Of a stretch of DNA of 64,000 nucleotides, positions 37,287 to 48,459 are shown in pieces. The notes under the pieces are model-generated. The model saw only the letters and a list, made by a program, of their open reading frames with translations, made no database searches and had not been told where the DNA came from. A program made the position numbers and the translations under genes. The stretch's first letter is position 1. Each line of letters opens with the position of its first letter. Origin of the DNA: Cystobasidium ongulense (Eukaryota; Basidiomycota; Cystobasidiomycetes; Cystobasidiales; Cystobasidiaceae); the NCBI GenBank assembly GCA_022835595.1, contig BQUP01000003.1, forward strand, positions 316,629-380,628, in the 5' to 3' direction.

Positions 37287-37639
37287 AAATTGGTCGCATC
37301 TGTCATACATTGTGTGAATTATAACTTGAGCGAAGTCCTGGAATAGTTATAACTTGAGCGAAGTCCTGGAATAGTTATAACTTGAGCGAAGTCCTGGAAT
37401 AGTTCATGAATACAATATCAGCAAATTATGTAGCACACACAACTTGGGGCATTGAAGAGCAATTTGTCAGAACGGAAGTACAATATATTGAGTATTGAAT
37501 TGCGTGTATCGTGATTTTGATAAGATGCTGGGGAGCTATGGACAGATAATTACAAATCTGTGCGGCGTGAGCTCCGGGTATATTGAAACAGATTATCAAA
37601 TGCTATCAAACAAGCAAGCGATGCCAGCTAGCTGATAAA
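37287..37639. other. Convergent intergenic stretch
   Basis: The 353 bp between the DUF3684 stop (+) and hydrophobin stop (-) hold the 28-bp repeats and A/T-rich sequence with a TTGTGTG(A) run. No other feature was seen. Confidence 0.6.
37321..37404. repeat. Three perfect 28-bp tandem repeats
   Basis: Three identical 28-bp units (starting ATAACTTGAGCGAAGTCCTG) lie at 37321-37348, 37349-37376 and 37377-37404. They lie 35 bp after the DUF3684 stop codon, in the convergent region shared with the hydrophobin gene. They probably sit in the DUF3684 3' UTR. Confidence 0.97.
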
Positions 37640-38141
37640 TTACAAAGCTGAAATGGGCGAGCATCCAAGATTGATGAGTCCCTTCTGATAGCTGTGAGGT
37701 CGCAACATGGATTGGTATTAGCGCTAATAGAAAGAATGACCAAATCTAATCAGGACTTACACTTCGCTGCAAATGACTGGAGTACTCTTGCATTGACTTC
37801 CAAGACTGAGACCGATTGGCTGTGTGCACGACGATGAGAGACATTCAAGGAACGCTTGCCACGATCTAGAGACTCACAGTGCATCCAAGACCTAGGTTGC
37901 CCACTACATCTGGGATTGCTAAAATGCCACCGAAAGCTTTTGAGGCTTCATTGTTTGATAAGAGTTGTTGACTACCAGAGTTCTCAAGTCAGCTATGGTA
38001 TGAAATGCATGGTCTATGGCGACTAGCGTACCAGCACTGGATGTCTTTGACGCTGGCAGACCCATTTCTTTCTTTGAGAATTGGCTGGGCTGTAGCGAGG
38101 GAAACTCCTGCAACGATGAGAGCAACAATGGTGAACCGCAT
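37640..38141 (-). CDS. Class I-like hydrophobin with six cysteines
   Basis: Four exons (38141-38032, 37971-37878, 37819-37761, 37691-37640) join in frame to 104 residues. A signal peptide (MRFTIVALIVAGVSLATA) is followed by a short charged segment. The cysteines are CC at 36-37 and single residues at 67, 78, 85 and 97: CC-x29-C-x10-C-x6-C-x11-C. The blocks GLGCTPI, SQCKSTPVIC and NLGCSPISAL match class I hydrophobins, which coat hyphae and spores with amphipathic films. The usual C1, six or so residues before CC, is missing. At the usual C6 position, just before C7, there is Ile (VIC instead of VCC). A second acceptor choice for intron 1 would create a stop, so this model is the only one I found open. 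Confidence 0.75.
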
Positions 38142-38860
38142 GTTGAATGTGATGATAGGTGCGAGTGGAGCGAGATAGTAATGTATGTGTAGATTGTGAA
38201 AGGTGGTAGTGAAGCTGAGAAGTGCTAATGGGGAAGAGAAGAAAGAACGTCGAGGCAGCCGCCAGCTTAAAACATCTTTGAACTGCAATGGACGAAGAAA
38301 ACAAGCCGATATATTGAGAACATTCCAGGCCCAGTATACAGCGAGTGCTGGCTGAAGGCCAGTCCTGGTATGTTCAATGCCGAAACAGTTTGCCGCCAGC
38401 ATTGTTTACATTCTTCAGGTGGATGCAGTTCGTCAGAGTAGTCAATGCGGTTCTGGCATATTGACGAAGACTTACAAACCTGTCAGTATTCGCTTCTCGT
38501 TGCACTTGCGTAGCCTGTATCACCAAGCAGAGCTTTGCTGATAGGCGCGATTTTATCCTTCTATCAGGAATAATGGTGGCGCCGGAGACGAGATACATTA
38601 CATCGTGCGCGCAAGCAACAGACAACTTGACTTTCTGTGCGAAAAACAAAGGATGTCCTATGCAGAGGAAATTAACGATACATTCCTATCGAATCAGCAA
38701 ACCCAAACCATGCATTGCGAACAGCTTGTGTGGCGTGGGACCTGCGTCAGCTTGTAATGCTTCATCCCTGTGGCTGTGTAGGACTCACTTTGTACAAAGA
38801 CATTTCACAAAACGAAAGAAGCAGGCTAGGCCGTTTGTCGGTGGCACTTCCTCGCAGCTG
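38142..38860. other. Intergenic, hydrophobin promoter and RAD6 3' flank
   Basis: This holds about 0.7 kb of promoter for the minus-strand hydrophobin and 3' sequence of minus-strand RAD6. Open frames here have no support. Confidence 0.5.
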
Positions 38861-39665
38861 CTATGCTGCAGGCTCGGAGTCATCAAGCCACGAGGCTTCG
38901 ACAGTCGCTCTAACACGCTTGCAGTATTCCTTGAGGTTCTCTCGATATAGATTGGCCGCCTCGGCATTTGCAGGACTGTTGCAGAACAAAGTGAGAAGAA
39001 TCAGTAAGATGGCTATACAGCTTGCTGGGTGCATGGAAAGCATGTCTCGACCCCATTGCCGTGATCGAACGCACCTGTTCGGATTCGGGTCGTGCAGCAG
39101 ACTCTGTATGCTAGTGAGGATGGCAGCGACATCATAGGTAGGCGACCAGCGGTTCTGCAAAATGTCTAGGCAGAGCTCGCCGTTTGCATAGACGTTGGGA
39201 TGGAACATTTTAGAGCTGTTGTGTGCCAACACACTCAGTCAGCGGCGTCATTCTCGAAGCGAGTGTCGGAGCAGGCTGCATACGACTTACAGGAATTTGA
39301 CGGTAGGTGGACGGTTAGGATACGTCTCCTCGAAGGTCAACACTAATCTGAATGTGCCATCCTCGAAAGGCGTTTCGGCTGCAGCGTCACCAGTGGCCGG
39401 AGAATCAAGATGTGTGATCAGCAAAGGCGCGCTCAAGCAGGCTGATGGCGAGCAGGGCAATAGCTTACGAGGTCCAAATATGACTGCATTCCATATGAGG
39501 ATGTTGTCTGGACAAGGCGCTCCAGACACGCCGCTGGGCGGGTCGCTCGAGAGCGCCTTGAAATCGCGGATGAGACGACGTCGAGCTGTTCCAGACTGAG
39601 CAGGGTAGATGGGAAGACCTTAGCAGGCATAGGATAGTTAGACTGGCTTCAGAACATCTTACCAT
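38861..39665 (-). CDS. RAD6: Ubiquitin-conjugating enzyme E2 Rad6
   Basis: Rad6 is the E2 that mono-ubiquitinates histone H2B (with Bre1) and PCNA (with Rad18). Exons give [63 protein letters not shown], then [20 protein letters not shown] with the catalytic Cys in GELCLD, and [20 protein letters not shown]. The C-terminus is [20 protein letters not shown] plus a short Asp/Glu/Ala tail, close to the family. An in-frame intron inside FGP|ETPFEDG would read through as 28 unlike residues, so splicing was preferred. The first coding exon is the single codon ATG at 39665-39663, followed at once by a GTAAGA donor; the next exon starts SGTARRR. Length after splicing is about 160 residues. Confidence 0.96.
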
Positions 39666-39928
39666 GCAAGGCTCAGACTCGTGGATGTATGTGAGGTTGA
39701 GTCAGAGAAGAGAGGTGAGCTTGCAGGCACGAGGTGTGCATACGGTGCAGCCGGTACGTCAGACAGTCCAGATTATTGGGCATAGCGCACAGAAGTTAGA
39801 GATGTACATGTTTGTTTCGTACATGAAGTTATATTGCTACATAATGTTAATTTCCTTGACCTTCAACTCCAGTTACTTCCACCGTCGAATCGCCACCACG
39901 TGAATTACAGCTTACAATGGGCGCCCGC

Positions 39929-41217
39929 TCACTGCCCGAAGTGTGAATCCAAATCGTCCATTGTTACATTACTGACAGAGTATTCTCCTCTTAGAGACGG
40001 GTTTCTAATATGTCCTCGCACTGCAGTCGTGCCGGGGTGTGGGTGCCGAGAGCCATAAGCTGACTTATTGGATTGTGCCGAGCCAAAGGTAGCCGCAGAT
40101 ACGTCAGGACGAGGCGTAATTGCTGGAGGAGGTGCCATAGGATATTGTTGCTGTGCGTTTTGATTAGGAAAATACTGCGCTGCTGCTGCGCCTATTGGCG
40201 CCTGCACACCGGGCGTTCCCAGACCCGCCTGATAAGAGCCATCTTGGATGGAGAGGCCAGGTGGAGGAGGGAACGTCGTGTTGTGTATAGAAGCTTCTCT
40301 AGGTGGATGAGACCCTGCGTCTGAAGCTTGCACTGGTCTCAATGCAGTAGTGTTGGCAGTATAAGAAGGACTAGCGAATTGCGCAACTGAGCCGGCTACA
40401 GGCGACGCGAGATATGTGTACATGCTATGACTCGGCTGATGTGACGAAGGGGTTGCTCCGGAGGTATGAAGACCAGAACCCCAGCTATCCGTGTGTGAAT
40501 GTAGATAGCCTTGCTGGGCTGTCGCCGGGCGATGAGGATCCGTAGGTGGGTAGACGGAGATGCCTTGGTCATAGGAGGGATATAGACTAGGTGTATAACC
40601 TAGGTAGTGGTTGCTGTGCGGGACAGGAGGTATCGAGTCTGCGCTATCCTCGGCGTCGTCCGCGAAAGGCCGTCTCGGTGGCACATCTGAGCGAGTGGCC
40701 GGGGCTGCCATATGTAGGCTCTCTGTACCATTGATAGGCTCTGCGAAGGGCGGGAGGAAAGCCTTGAGTGCTCTTCCCGACTCTGCAGCTCGACCATTGA
40801 ATGGTCCCCGCTGTTCGGCCTGAGTTCTGAAACGGGACGAGTAGAGATGCTCGACCTCGTCAATGTTCTGCTGTATCCAGCCTTGATTTACTTTGAGACT
40901 CGCATAGGAGAGCCTTGCCAGCAACACTTGTGCCAACTTGAATAATTAGAATATGTAGTGAGGATGATTATCGACAAGTCGGCATGGCCATTGATCAATT
41001 ATTGTAATGTCAGAACTATTCAGACCGGTCAAAAGCAGCAGGTTTGGATAGGAAACAGTCAGCTCACCCTGGATGCCTTGTTTGAGCGTTCATCTTTCGC
41101 TGGTCGCATTCTGTGCCGTTTCGCATGCCCTCGCCGTCCTAGGCTCGATGCTACGCTCGTGCTTCTTGGTCTCGGCAAGGCGCCTTCTCTCGCGGACACG
41201 GCCGCAACAGCAGCCAT
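39929..41217 (-). CDS. Possible Whi5/Nrm1-like G1/S regulator
   Basis: Two exons: 41217-about 41068 (50 residues, basic) and about 40939-39929 (335 residues), joined in phase 0. Just after the join is LAQVLLARLSYASLKVNQGW, then NIDEVEHLY. This resembles the GTB motif of Whi5/Nrm1-type repressors, which bind SBF/MBF transcription factors at G1/S, in its L-x2-RL-x-YA-x-LKV pattern. The rest is disordered and rich in Ser, Pro, His and Tyr (for example HSNHYLGYTPSLYPSYDQ), with no other domain. It could equally be another helical co-regulator with the same short motif. The ATG at 41217 was chosen as the first in the open exon. Confidence 0.5.
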
Positions 41218-43559
41218 GAGTCTACGTTTGTAGACCTGCAGGACCCTCCCTATTGAGTCTGGCTGCCTCCATCTGCCATCGTTTGCTCGCAGGTGGTAGC
41301 TCCTGAAGAGAGTATGCAGGCTCTTGCAGCGATGAGAGAAGACAGCAAGCCGCATGATCAGAAGCACGAAGCATGAAGCGATGCAGGAGCAGGAATAGGT
41401 GTTATTCAAACAACGACCCAACGAGAACACCGCTACTTCATTACCAGGTCAATCTATACATGCAGAGGTTGGGAATGGCCATATGCTTGGACCTGGTCGG
41501 CGTTTTTCGACCTTCGTGCTGCATTGCGGGCGAGACCAACTTGGAGGATGTTGACAAGAAGTGGACACCGCAAAGCAACTGCAGTACATCTATCGGTGCG
41601 TTCTATACACATCCCTTACTACGAGGGTCCTGAGTATATGCTGGATCTTTTCACATCCTTTCCCAAATGCGAAATAGGGTTCACTTTCTCGCCTGGAGGC
41701 TATGGCCCGCCAACGACATCGAACAAAACCAGGCCATTTCATGGATTGACCCGCGGAAGCGTTTCCCAGCTACTGTTCATGAACAATCATGTCAGGACCT
41801 GTGTATACTCTACATTCCCCGAATTCTGGGCTATATAGAAGATGGAAGCTACATCCTACCGGTATTTGAAAATCAGCCCGTCAAACTTCGGCGATAAGCA
41901 TCTTGTGGCGCGGTGTCTTCCTGACTCTTGAGTACACTACCTAGTTAGCGAGCGCACCTCTAAACCTGGTGCGAGGAGCGGTCATCTAATAGGACAAATT
42001 TGGCTTCAGACTGCCACACAAGACAGAAGACAGAAGAAGGAAGACCGAAACCCTTTACGTGCAACCACCACATTTGCTTCTGCCTGAGGGATCGCTTATC
42101 AGCAAATAAGATTCAGGGGATGTCAAGATGCGCTTTAATACAAAGAGGTCTTTCTGCAATAATCAACAACAATAATGATACAACAGATGAGCCTAATAAC
42201 AATAATGAGGTTCCAAGACATCGTGCGCTGCATGCGTACAAATTACGCAGATCAAGAGGCTCAGGGAGGATATCACTTGCAGTGTGACTGTGGAGAGTGG
42301 CTTCACGCGTTAATAGCCAAGTGCGGCGCAAGCGGCGGACTTTCCACTTTCCACTTTGCGCATGGGTTTCATGCCAACATGGGTAACTTAGCCCGCGTTA
42401 GCCCAGTCGATCGCGCTTGCGTTGTAAGGAAATTTCTGGCTGTCAGCAGGATTGGCAGGCGCCAGCGTCTTGCCCTGCCGAATGACTTGATTAAAGCCAG
42501 GATCTGCACACGCAAAGGTGCGTTGTTTGAGACCGGGAATAAATTATACAAATGTACAGTATAATATGCATAAGAGAAAGCAAGTAGTACGGTAAGGTAA
42601 CTGACCGCTGGCTGCCAGATTTCGAGGGCTTGACTCTGAATCGGTGATTTGGACAGAGCGCCAGCCGTAAAAGCTGGATCTAAAACAAGCTCAAAAGACC
42701 CACTTTTGTCACGTTTTCGCCACGCGGTAGGTGCAGGTGGGCTTTATGACAAGCGGGGGCTCAGATAAACACCGTAGCCTTTATGCGGGGGGGGGTTTAC
42801 TTAGAAAGCAATAAAAGACATAAGGCCGAGCGATAACCTGGGAGGTTCGCGACAGAACGGTTAATAAACTCTGGATAAAACGACAAGAAAGAGCTGTGAT
42901 CCCAGAAGGACTTCCCGCCACTCGACCTGTCAAGCCCAAAGAGCTGATAATTACTGGCACAACCGACAGCTGGTGAGTGCGAAGTTATGCGAGGCACTAC
43001 GCTGCTAAGGATTTGGCCGAGCTACTCATGCTATTTTATCAAGCCACGACTAATTCATCAATGCCTGCCGTGGATCCTTCATACAGTGCACGACAAATTT
43101 GAATCGTCCTTCTCTACACATACACACCTCCGAACACTTCTAGTCGCAAGAAGCCGAGTTGAGAACAGCGACATAACATAATCTCCTGGGGGGGCCGAAG
43201 GGTAGTCTCTTCGCTTCAGCTTGTCGGCTCGGACATAGCTGCGGTACACCATCCAGCTGCTGTTGCGCGCTTGACTGCAAGACCTTACCAAGCACGGCAT
43301 CGTCTGTGGCAAGTAAAGAGCTCCTACACCGCTCCTGCTTCCTTGTGGTACTCTCTCAGGTCGACCGTTTGGGTTCAGACAAACATCTCATCCTGCCTCG
43401 TCGGCCTGCATAACTTGCGAGCTTTTTGGTTCACAAGACATACCCAATCGACCACGCAGGCATATCTAGCGAAGTACTTCCAGCCTTTACACCACCATAC
43501 CCTCGAGAGCAACTTAGTGTTCCAGCTCGTCCAGCATCGTGCTGAAAGCGTGAAACGGA
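41218..43559. other. Long gene-free divergent region
   Basis: Over 2.3 kb separate the two divergent start codons. Open frames up to 129 codons lie at 41373-41897 and 42000-42564, but they have no recognisable domain. Two G-tracts are visible, nine G at about 42785 and eight at about 43190. There are several ACGCGT-like sites (about 42307). The region may hold long leaders and regulatory DNA for both regulators. Confidence 0.45.
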
Positions 43560-45287
43560 ATGGTGAGTATTCTCCTATACGTCTGCAACTAGGCTTGGCC
43601 CGACCAATTCTAATACGTGCCATATCCTTCCTAACAGATACTGAAGGACGGAACAAAACACGCTTGTCGTTCCTGCATCACTGGCCACCGCAGTAGCAAA
43701 TGTGTCCACCATGACCGCGAGCTCTTTCCGATCGCCAAAAAAGGTCGGCCCAGCACTCAGTGCAAGGCGTGCAAGCAGCGAGGGGGTGCACAAGCAGGAC
43801 AGTGCGAGTGTCAGAACAAACGCAAAACAAAGTCACAAGCAACTGTGTTTGCCAGTGCGAGCGGTTCAGGATCAGGAAGCTACGGCGAAGGGTCGACTTC
43901 GCGCAAGGACAGTGGTACCTCACAATTTTCCAGCATACCTGCCTCTGAGCACGGGGCATATTCTCACATGCTAGGATACCACACAGGTGAGCACACCAAC
44001 ACTCGGTGCCTGGCTCTTTATGCCAATCTGCTCAGAAGTGTCAGAGCGGGGTTACCCCGCCTTGCTTCTGAAAAGTCTAGTAGACTAACAATGATCTTCT
44101 AACCCTTGTTTGTAGGTGGTGTCGATGGTTCTTCGACGCACGCTACCAATTCATCGGCTTCTTCGCCCTCCTACGCTCAACAAACCTTCGCGCTCAACCA
44201 TCCAACAGACTACCATCATATGCCGGGCGATCTTCCTTTCCCACAGCCTGACTCACATTTCGCTTACAGTATGCAAGCGCCTGGGCAAAGCGAACCTCAC
44301 TTGGACCTTCCACCGCCGCGGAACATGGCAGCTGGTGTAGTTCGTTCCCGACCAGGGACATCGGGTGAAGAAGAGACGCCCTGGTGGCTATATCGAGCGG
44401 GCTACTCGCCGCACGCGGGCCATCCCTATGAGCCTCCGCCTCCTTCCGGTCAGCCCATCGACGGCCACAGTCACCAGTCTGGCACACCAGGCATATATTC
44501 AGACTACGCACAATACATGGCGCAGCCCTCACCTTTGACTCTCGGCACCCCGGGCAACAGTGCTTCAAATCCTGCCGCTTTCGTTTGGCACAACAATGCC
44601 ACCTCCTACCGTGACTACATGGCCTCGCAGCAGCAGCAGAGCAACTATCACGCTCCGTCGACCGGCCATCCTCCAAACCAGCCCCTACGCATGCACGAGT
44701 ATCATCACACACACGCTCCGACTCTGCAACATCACCACAGTGTGCCCTACACACACACGCCAGCACCGCCGGCCACAATGGACCCGGCACCGCATTCCGC
44801 ACCACTCCCAGCTTCTTCCCAAACTCACTCTCATCATCAGCAGAGAGACAACGAGCGGAACTGGCATGCCACCAACTCGGATTATATTCCCTATGACATG
44901 TCATCAGGAGGAAACGATCGCCGACACGACGTTGGCAGTTTACACGAAGACGTGCATCGGACCAGGATCGATTCGCAAAATGAGCGTTTACCGGCGCTAA
45001 ACTATGATAGTGGTTCGTCCCGAATGACCTCGACCGAGAGCATAACAAGCGTCAATCATTTACCAACTCCGATCTCTCTAGGTTCAATGCCGGCAGCGAC
45101 AGCTAGTGGCGGGCAGCAGCGCTATGACAGTAGAGAGTACAGTCAGTCATTCCTTCCGTCCGGGAACGCATCGCTTCGTGAGCGTCGGTCGACGAGTTTT
45201 GACCAAATTGTGTTATCTAGAGCTTCGCCCATCAACTTGAAACTGCCCGAAGATCGCAAGAAAAGGAAATTTGAGTCCGATACCTAG
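43560..45287 (+). CDS. Copper-fist transcription factor (CUF1/MAC1/AMT1 type)
   Basis: This is a copper-responsive DNA-binding regulator. After an initiator-only exon (ATG at 43560-43562, then a GTGAGT donor), exon 2 (43638-43986) starts ILKDGTKHACRSCITGHRSS. Counting from that ATG, the zinc ligands fall at C11, C14, C23 and H25, the same positions as in AMT1/ACE1, and KGRP lies at 36-39. The copper-cluster Cys region reads STQCKACKQR, then QCECQNKR. Exon 3 (44116-45287) is a disordered tail rich in His, Pro, Ser and Gln, with dense His such as EYHHTHAPTLQHHHSV. It ends in a basic run (PEDRKKRKFE). Total length is 507 residues. No Cys-rich C-terminal regulatory motif is present, unlike Mac1 or Cuf1. 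Whether it senses copper excess or scarcity is not evident. Confidence 0.85.
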
Positions 45288-45623
45288 GCTCTACACCATA
45301 CTTCATATCATCATTTCACGAAAAATGTGTATCTCTAGAACGCTTTTGTTCTGCAGCCTTGTCATACCCTCACGTCTTCCACATTTCAACAATCTGTTCG
45401 TTCTTTAGCGTAGCATCATGGGCATTATCATCTGCATTAGGGCATTAGAGTAATCAACAGGGGTTCAAACAAATATTGTCATGCAGTATGAAGCGGATTC
45501 GCTTCCTTCTATGAAGTGCAGGTTGCTGACGGCACGGATTGTTCTTCTTGCATGAGAATTATGGTCACAACAGTAGTATGATGTATGTCTAGTCTACAAT
45601 GTGTATGCTTGGCTTGGAACACC
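45288..45623. other. Convergent intergenic stretch
   Basis: This is 3' flank of the copper-fist gene (+) and GT90 gene (-). No feature was seen. Confidence 0.5.
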
Positions 45624-48459
45624 TTAAGGCTGTTCGTAATAGTCAGCTCTAGCAGGCTCCGCCTCGGTTCTTTGAAGCAACCGTGAGTATTCCAGAAAGA
45701 GTCGGAAAAGATAGGCTGGAAAGAAGCATTTTGCGTTAGCTCTGGTCGTCTGGATTGGAAAGCAAAAAAAAGGTGCAGGCGTAACGAGACGCACCTTGCA
45801 TGTCGACTTCTCTCCAGTGGTGCTTTGCCCACTCTTGCCCTTGTTTTCCAATTTTCTTTCCCAATGCATCATGTCCGTTTCGTCCATCAGGTCCTCCAAT
45901 AAAAAAGGCCAAAATATCGTAGAGGTCCGTGTAGTCTACTTTCACGGGGATGTAACTATTGCGTTCGAATTAGCACGGCCGAGGCGAGGCATGAGTGTAG
46001 CGTGACTTACTGAACCCAAGGCATAATCCTTTGCTGATACCATTCTGGCATGATCTGCATTGGAAAAAAGGAAGTCATCCTGTAAGTCGCAAGACCATCT
46101 TGGACGTTGACAGGATGATATCTTACGGTGCTCTTCAGAATAGCGGAATTGGACATTAAAAGACGATGAAAGCGCCCGGACCAACCATTACCATCTAGAA
46201 GAGTCGGATATGTCAAATCAGGTCGCACAAAAAGGTTTGAGAGAAAGTCGTGACGACTTACCCATGTCAAATATGTAACGGTACTGGTTTGCTTCTTCCT
46301 GGTCCATTCCACGTTTGAAGTCGAACACTCTCGCCATTGCATCGCAAGTGCCATCATCCTTCTGCCAAGCCGAACCAAATACATTCAGTATGAGCACTAG
46401 CATTTTCTTGCTAAAGAGGCTCACATTGCATTGTGCTGGACGACCCGTGAAGCCCACATCTAGAAACCTTTCATTGAGATCTGCTAAAGGCTCTTCCGTA
46501 GCGCGAAGGACACCGTCCTGGTCGGACCAGTGGACCGTTCGGTTACCTTCCTTCTCATTGGCCACTGATACGTAAGAAACCACTGTAAGCTGGACTATAC
46601 TTGATCTAACGAATGGAGGCGATCCGGAAACTCACACAGGACGAGTCTACTTCTTTGAGAACTCCTCCAGTGGGAATCGCGATTGAAAGCAGCTCCAGTA
46701 GTAGAACCTCTCCAGAGAAGTTTGTTATAGAATTTATCTTCCCATTTTGGATCTGGTCCTACTTGGAGGTGGTATTGCTCAAGGGGAGTGACCAGTATAT
46801 CCGAATGCACTGCCGTCTTAGCCCATGTGAAGAGGGGATAAAGCAATGATGGGAACGGCCCAGTCCTACACAGCGAAGTTTTCGAGATCAGTCAGCGCGC
46901 TGATCAGGAGATTGCAGAGTTGCATGTAAGCAAAGCAGAATGGACTCACCAGCCAAAGAAGCCATGCTGAGTGGTTACATCTGGATGTTTGCATACATCG
47001 CAAGACTCATCCACATCCGAGATGAAAGAGCTGAACGATTCATCCGTTAGACAGTCACGTCACGGGATATATACACGTTGAACTCACTGAGTAGACGGCT
47101 TGACCAAGTCGGTTCCGTACAGTGACTTTCTCCAATTGGACCCAGGAGGACATGCACCAGACCATCCATGATGTTCAGCCTGGTCACCTGTTTCCTCAGC
47201 TTCTGCTTCAGTAAAGTATCTTCCAGATCTAGCGTATTCTATGTATTTCTGTTTCTTTTCGCCTGAAAGGAAGATGCCTGGCCCGTCGTGACCGGTGAAA
47301 GTAGCTCTGAGAACCCAAAGAACTAGCATCAGCCAAACCTCTTGCAGATGAGGTACGTAGTTTTCAGCTTACTGCATATCAGGCAAGTATTCCGCAATGC
47401 CCTCCAGTAAAGCTCTCGTCTCTTCCGCTCTGCCAGACTGCGCTAGAGGGCCCGTCATTTCGAGTTGACCATCTTTGATGTTCATAGTGAAAGACTGTTT
47501 CGAGACATGAAAGTTTGGGTCGTGTGCCATCTGATACGCTCTAGCGTTGAGGAGTCGAGGTGGCAAAGCGAAGAAAGGCTCAATGTCGGTCATTATAGCA
47601 TCATATTCGTCTACTAGCTGGATATTATTGGATGTCGCAAACTTGAACCTTGATAAGGCGTGTCAGCTTACTAGGGTTTGTTTTTCAGCACATGCAAAGC
47701 TTACCATGCATCAAAGCCTTTCGGAGGTGCCCTGTTATATCGGCGCTTATACTCCGCAACAGCTTCTGTCAAAGTGGAACTCTGCCGTTCCAAAAGCTCT
47801 TCCCAATCTTGCTCGGCTAATAGAAGAGCACGTCAGCCGATGTTGTAGAGTACAGATTCTAGTCTTTCTCCACCCGACTCACCTTTCTCGATAAGATGAA
47901 GTATCGGGTGTCTTTGAGGTGGGAGAGCAGAGTACGCGAGCTCCACACCCTCTGTGGCTCGCTCTGGAGACGCGGGCGGAAAGTATAGAAGACCATCTTT
48001 GTCTGTGAAATGCTCTTCCGGCTCTCCATGGAAGGCATTTGTTGTTCTTGGAGATGGATATATGAACTTCTGAGCCCATTCTTTCCCTTGCTGATACGAT
48101 ATCAGCCGATTTTGAGGTGACTCTGGTGCTGCTCGTCCAGTTGTAGAGGGGGTAGCTGATGCATGTGCTTGTTCAGGGTCAAAATGCTGCACTGGCGCAA
48201 ATAGGTATCCCAGCATGAAGAATGGTAGAACTGCGATCAACGGGATTCTCGTTCTGAACAGGCCTGGGATGCGAAGATGGAGAGGGACACGATGAGTTGA
48301 CGAAGGTCCAGTGCTGGCGTACTTTGGATAGGCCTTCTCTTGCACCGGTGAGAGGACGCTTGGAGAAAGATGTGGAGCCGACTGGCCGATCATGTTCAAT
48401 CTTGACGGTCTTCGCGAAGGAGCCGTCAAGCCAGCTCCTCCAGGAGTGAGGGTGCTCAT
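45624..48459 (-). CDS. GT90 (CAP10-family) glycosyltransferase, copy 1
   Basis: This is a type II Golgi membrane protein of CAZy family GT90, which includes cryptococcal Cap10 and the beta-1,2-xylosyltransferase Cxt1. From the ATG at 48459 come a Ser/Pro-rich cytosolic tail and one hydrophobic anchor (IPLIAVLPFFMLGYLFAP). The lumenal domain has KFYNKLLWRGSTTGAAFNRD, the family's WRG..TG block, and RFLDVGFTGRPAQCN. The acidic lid DMGKSS and the helical C-terminus with KIGKQGQEWAKHHWREVDMQ and AYLFRLFLEYSRLL then follow. About ten exons are inferred, and the last runs to the stop at 45624. It diverges from a second GT90 gene, with 957 bp between starts. Which sugar it adds is unknown; xylose is suggested only by Cxt1. 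Confidence 0.82.

Noticed and set aside
39370-39470. RAD6 read without its internal intron
   Set aside because: The frame stays open but would insert 28 residues inside the conserved FGP-TPFEDG block, and good donor and acceptor sites bracket them.
42000-42564. Small plus-strand frames between the regulators
   Set aside because: They have stop-limited lengths, no conserved motif and no consistent splice sites.
44194-45048. Long open frame on the minus strand opposite the copper-fist tail
   Set aside because: It is a mirror of a low-complexity sense exon. The sense frame continues a convincing copper-fist domain with correct splice phase, while the antisense frame has no domain.
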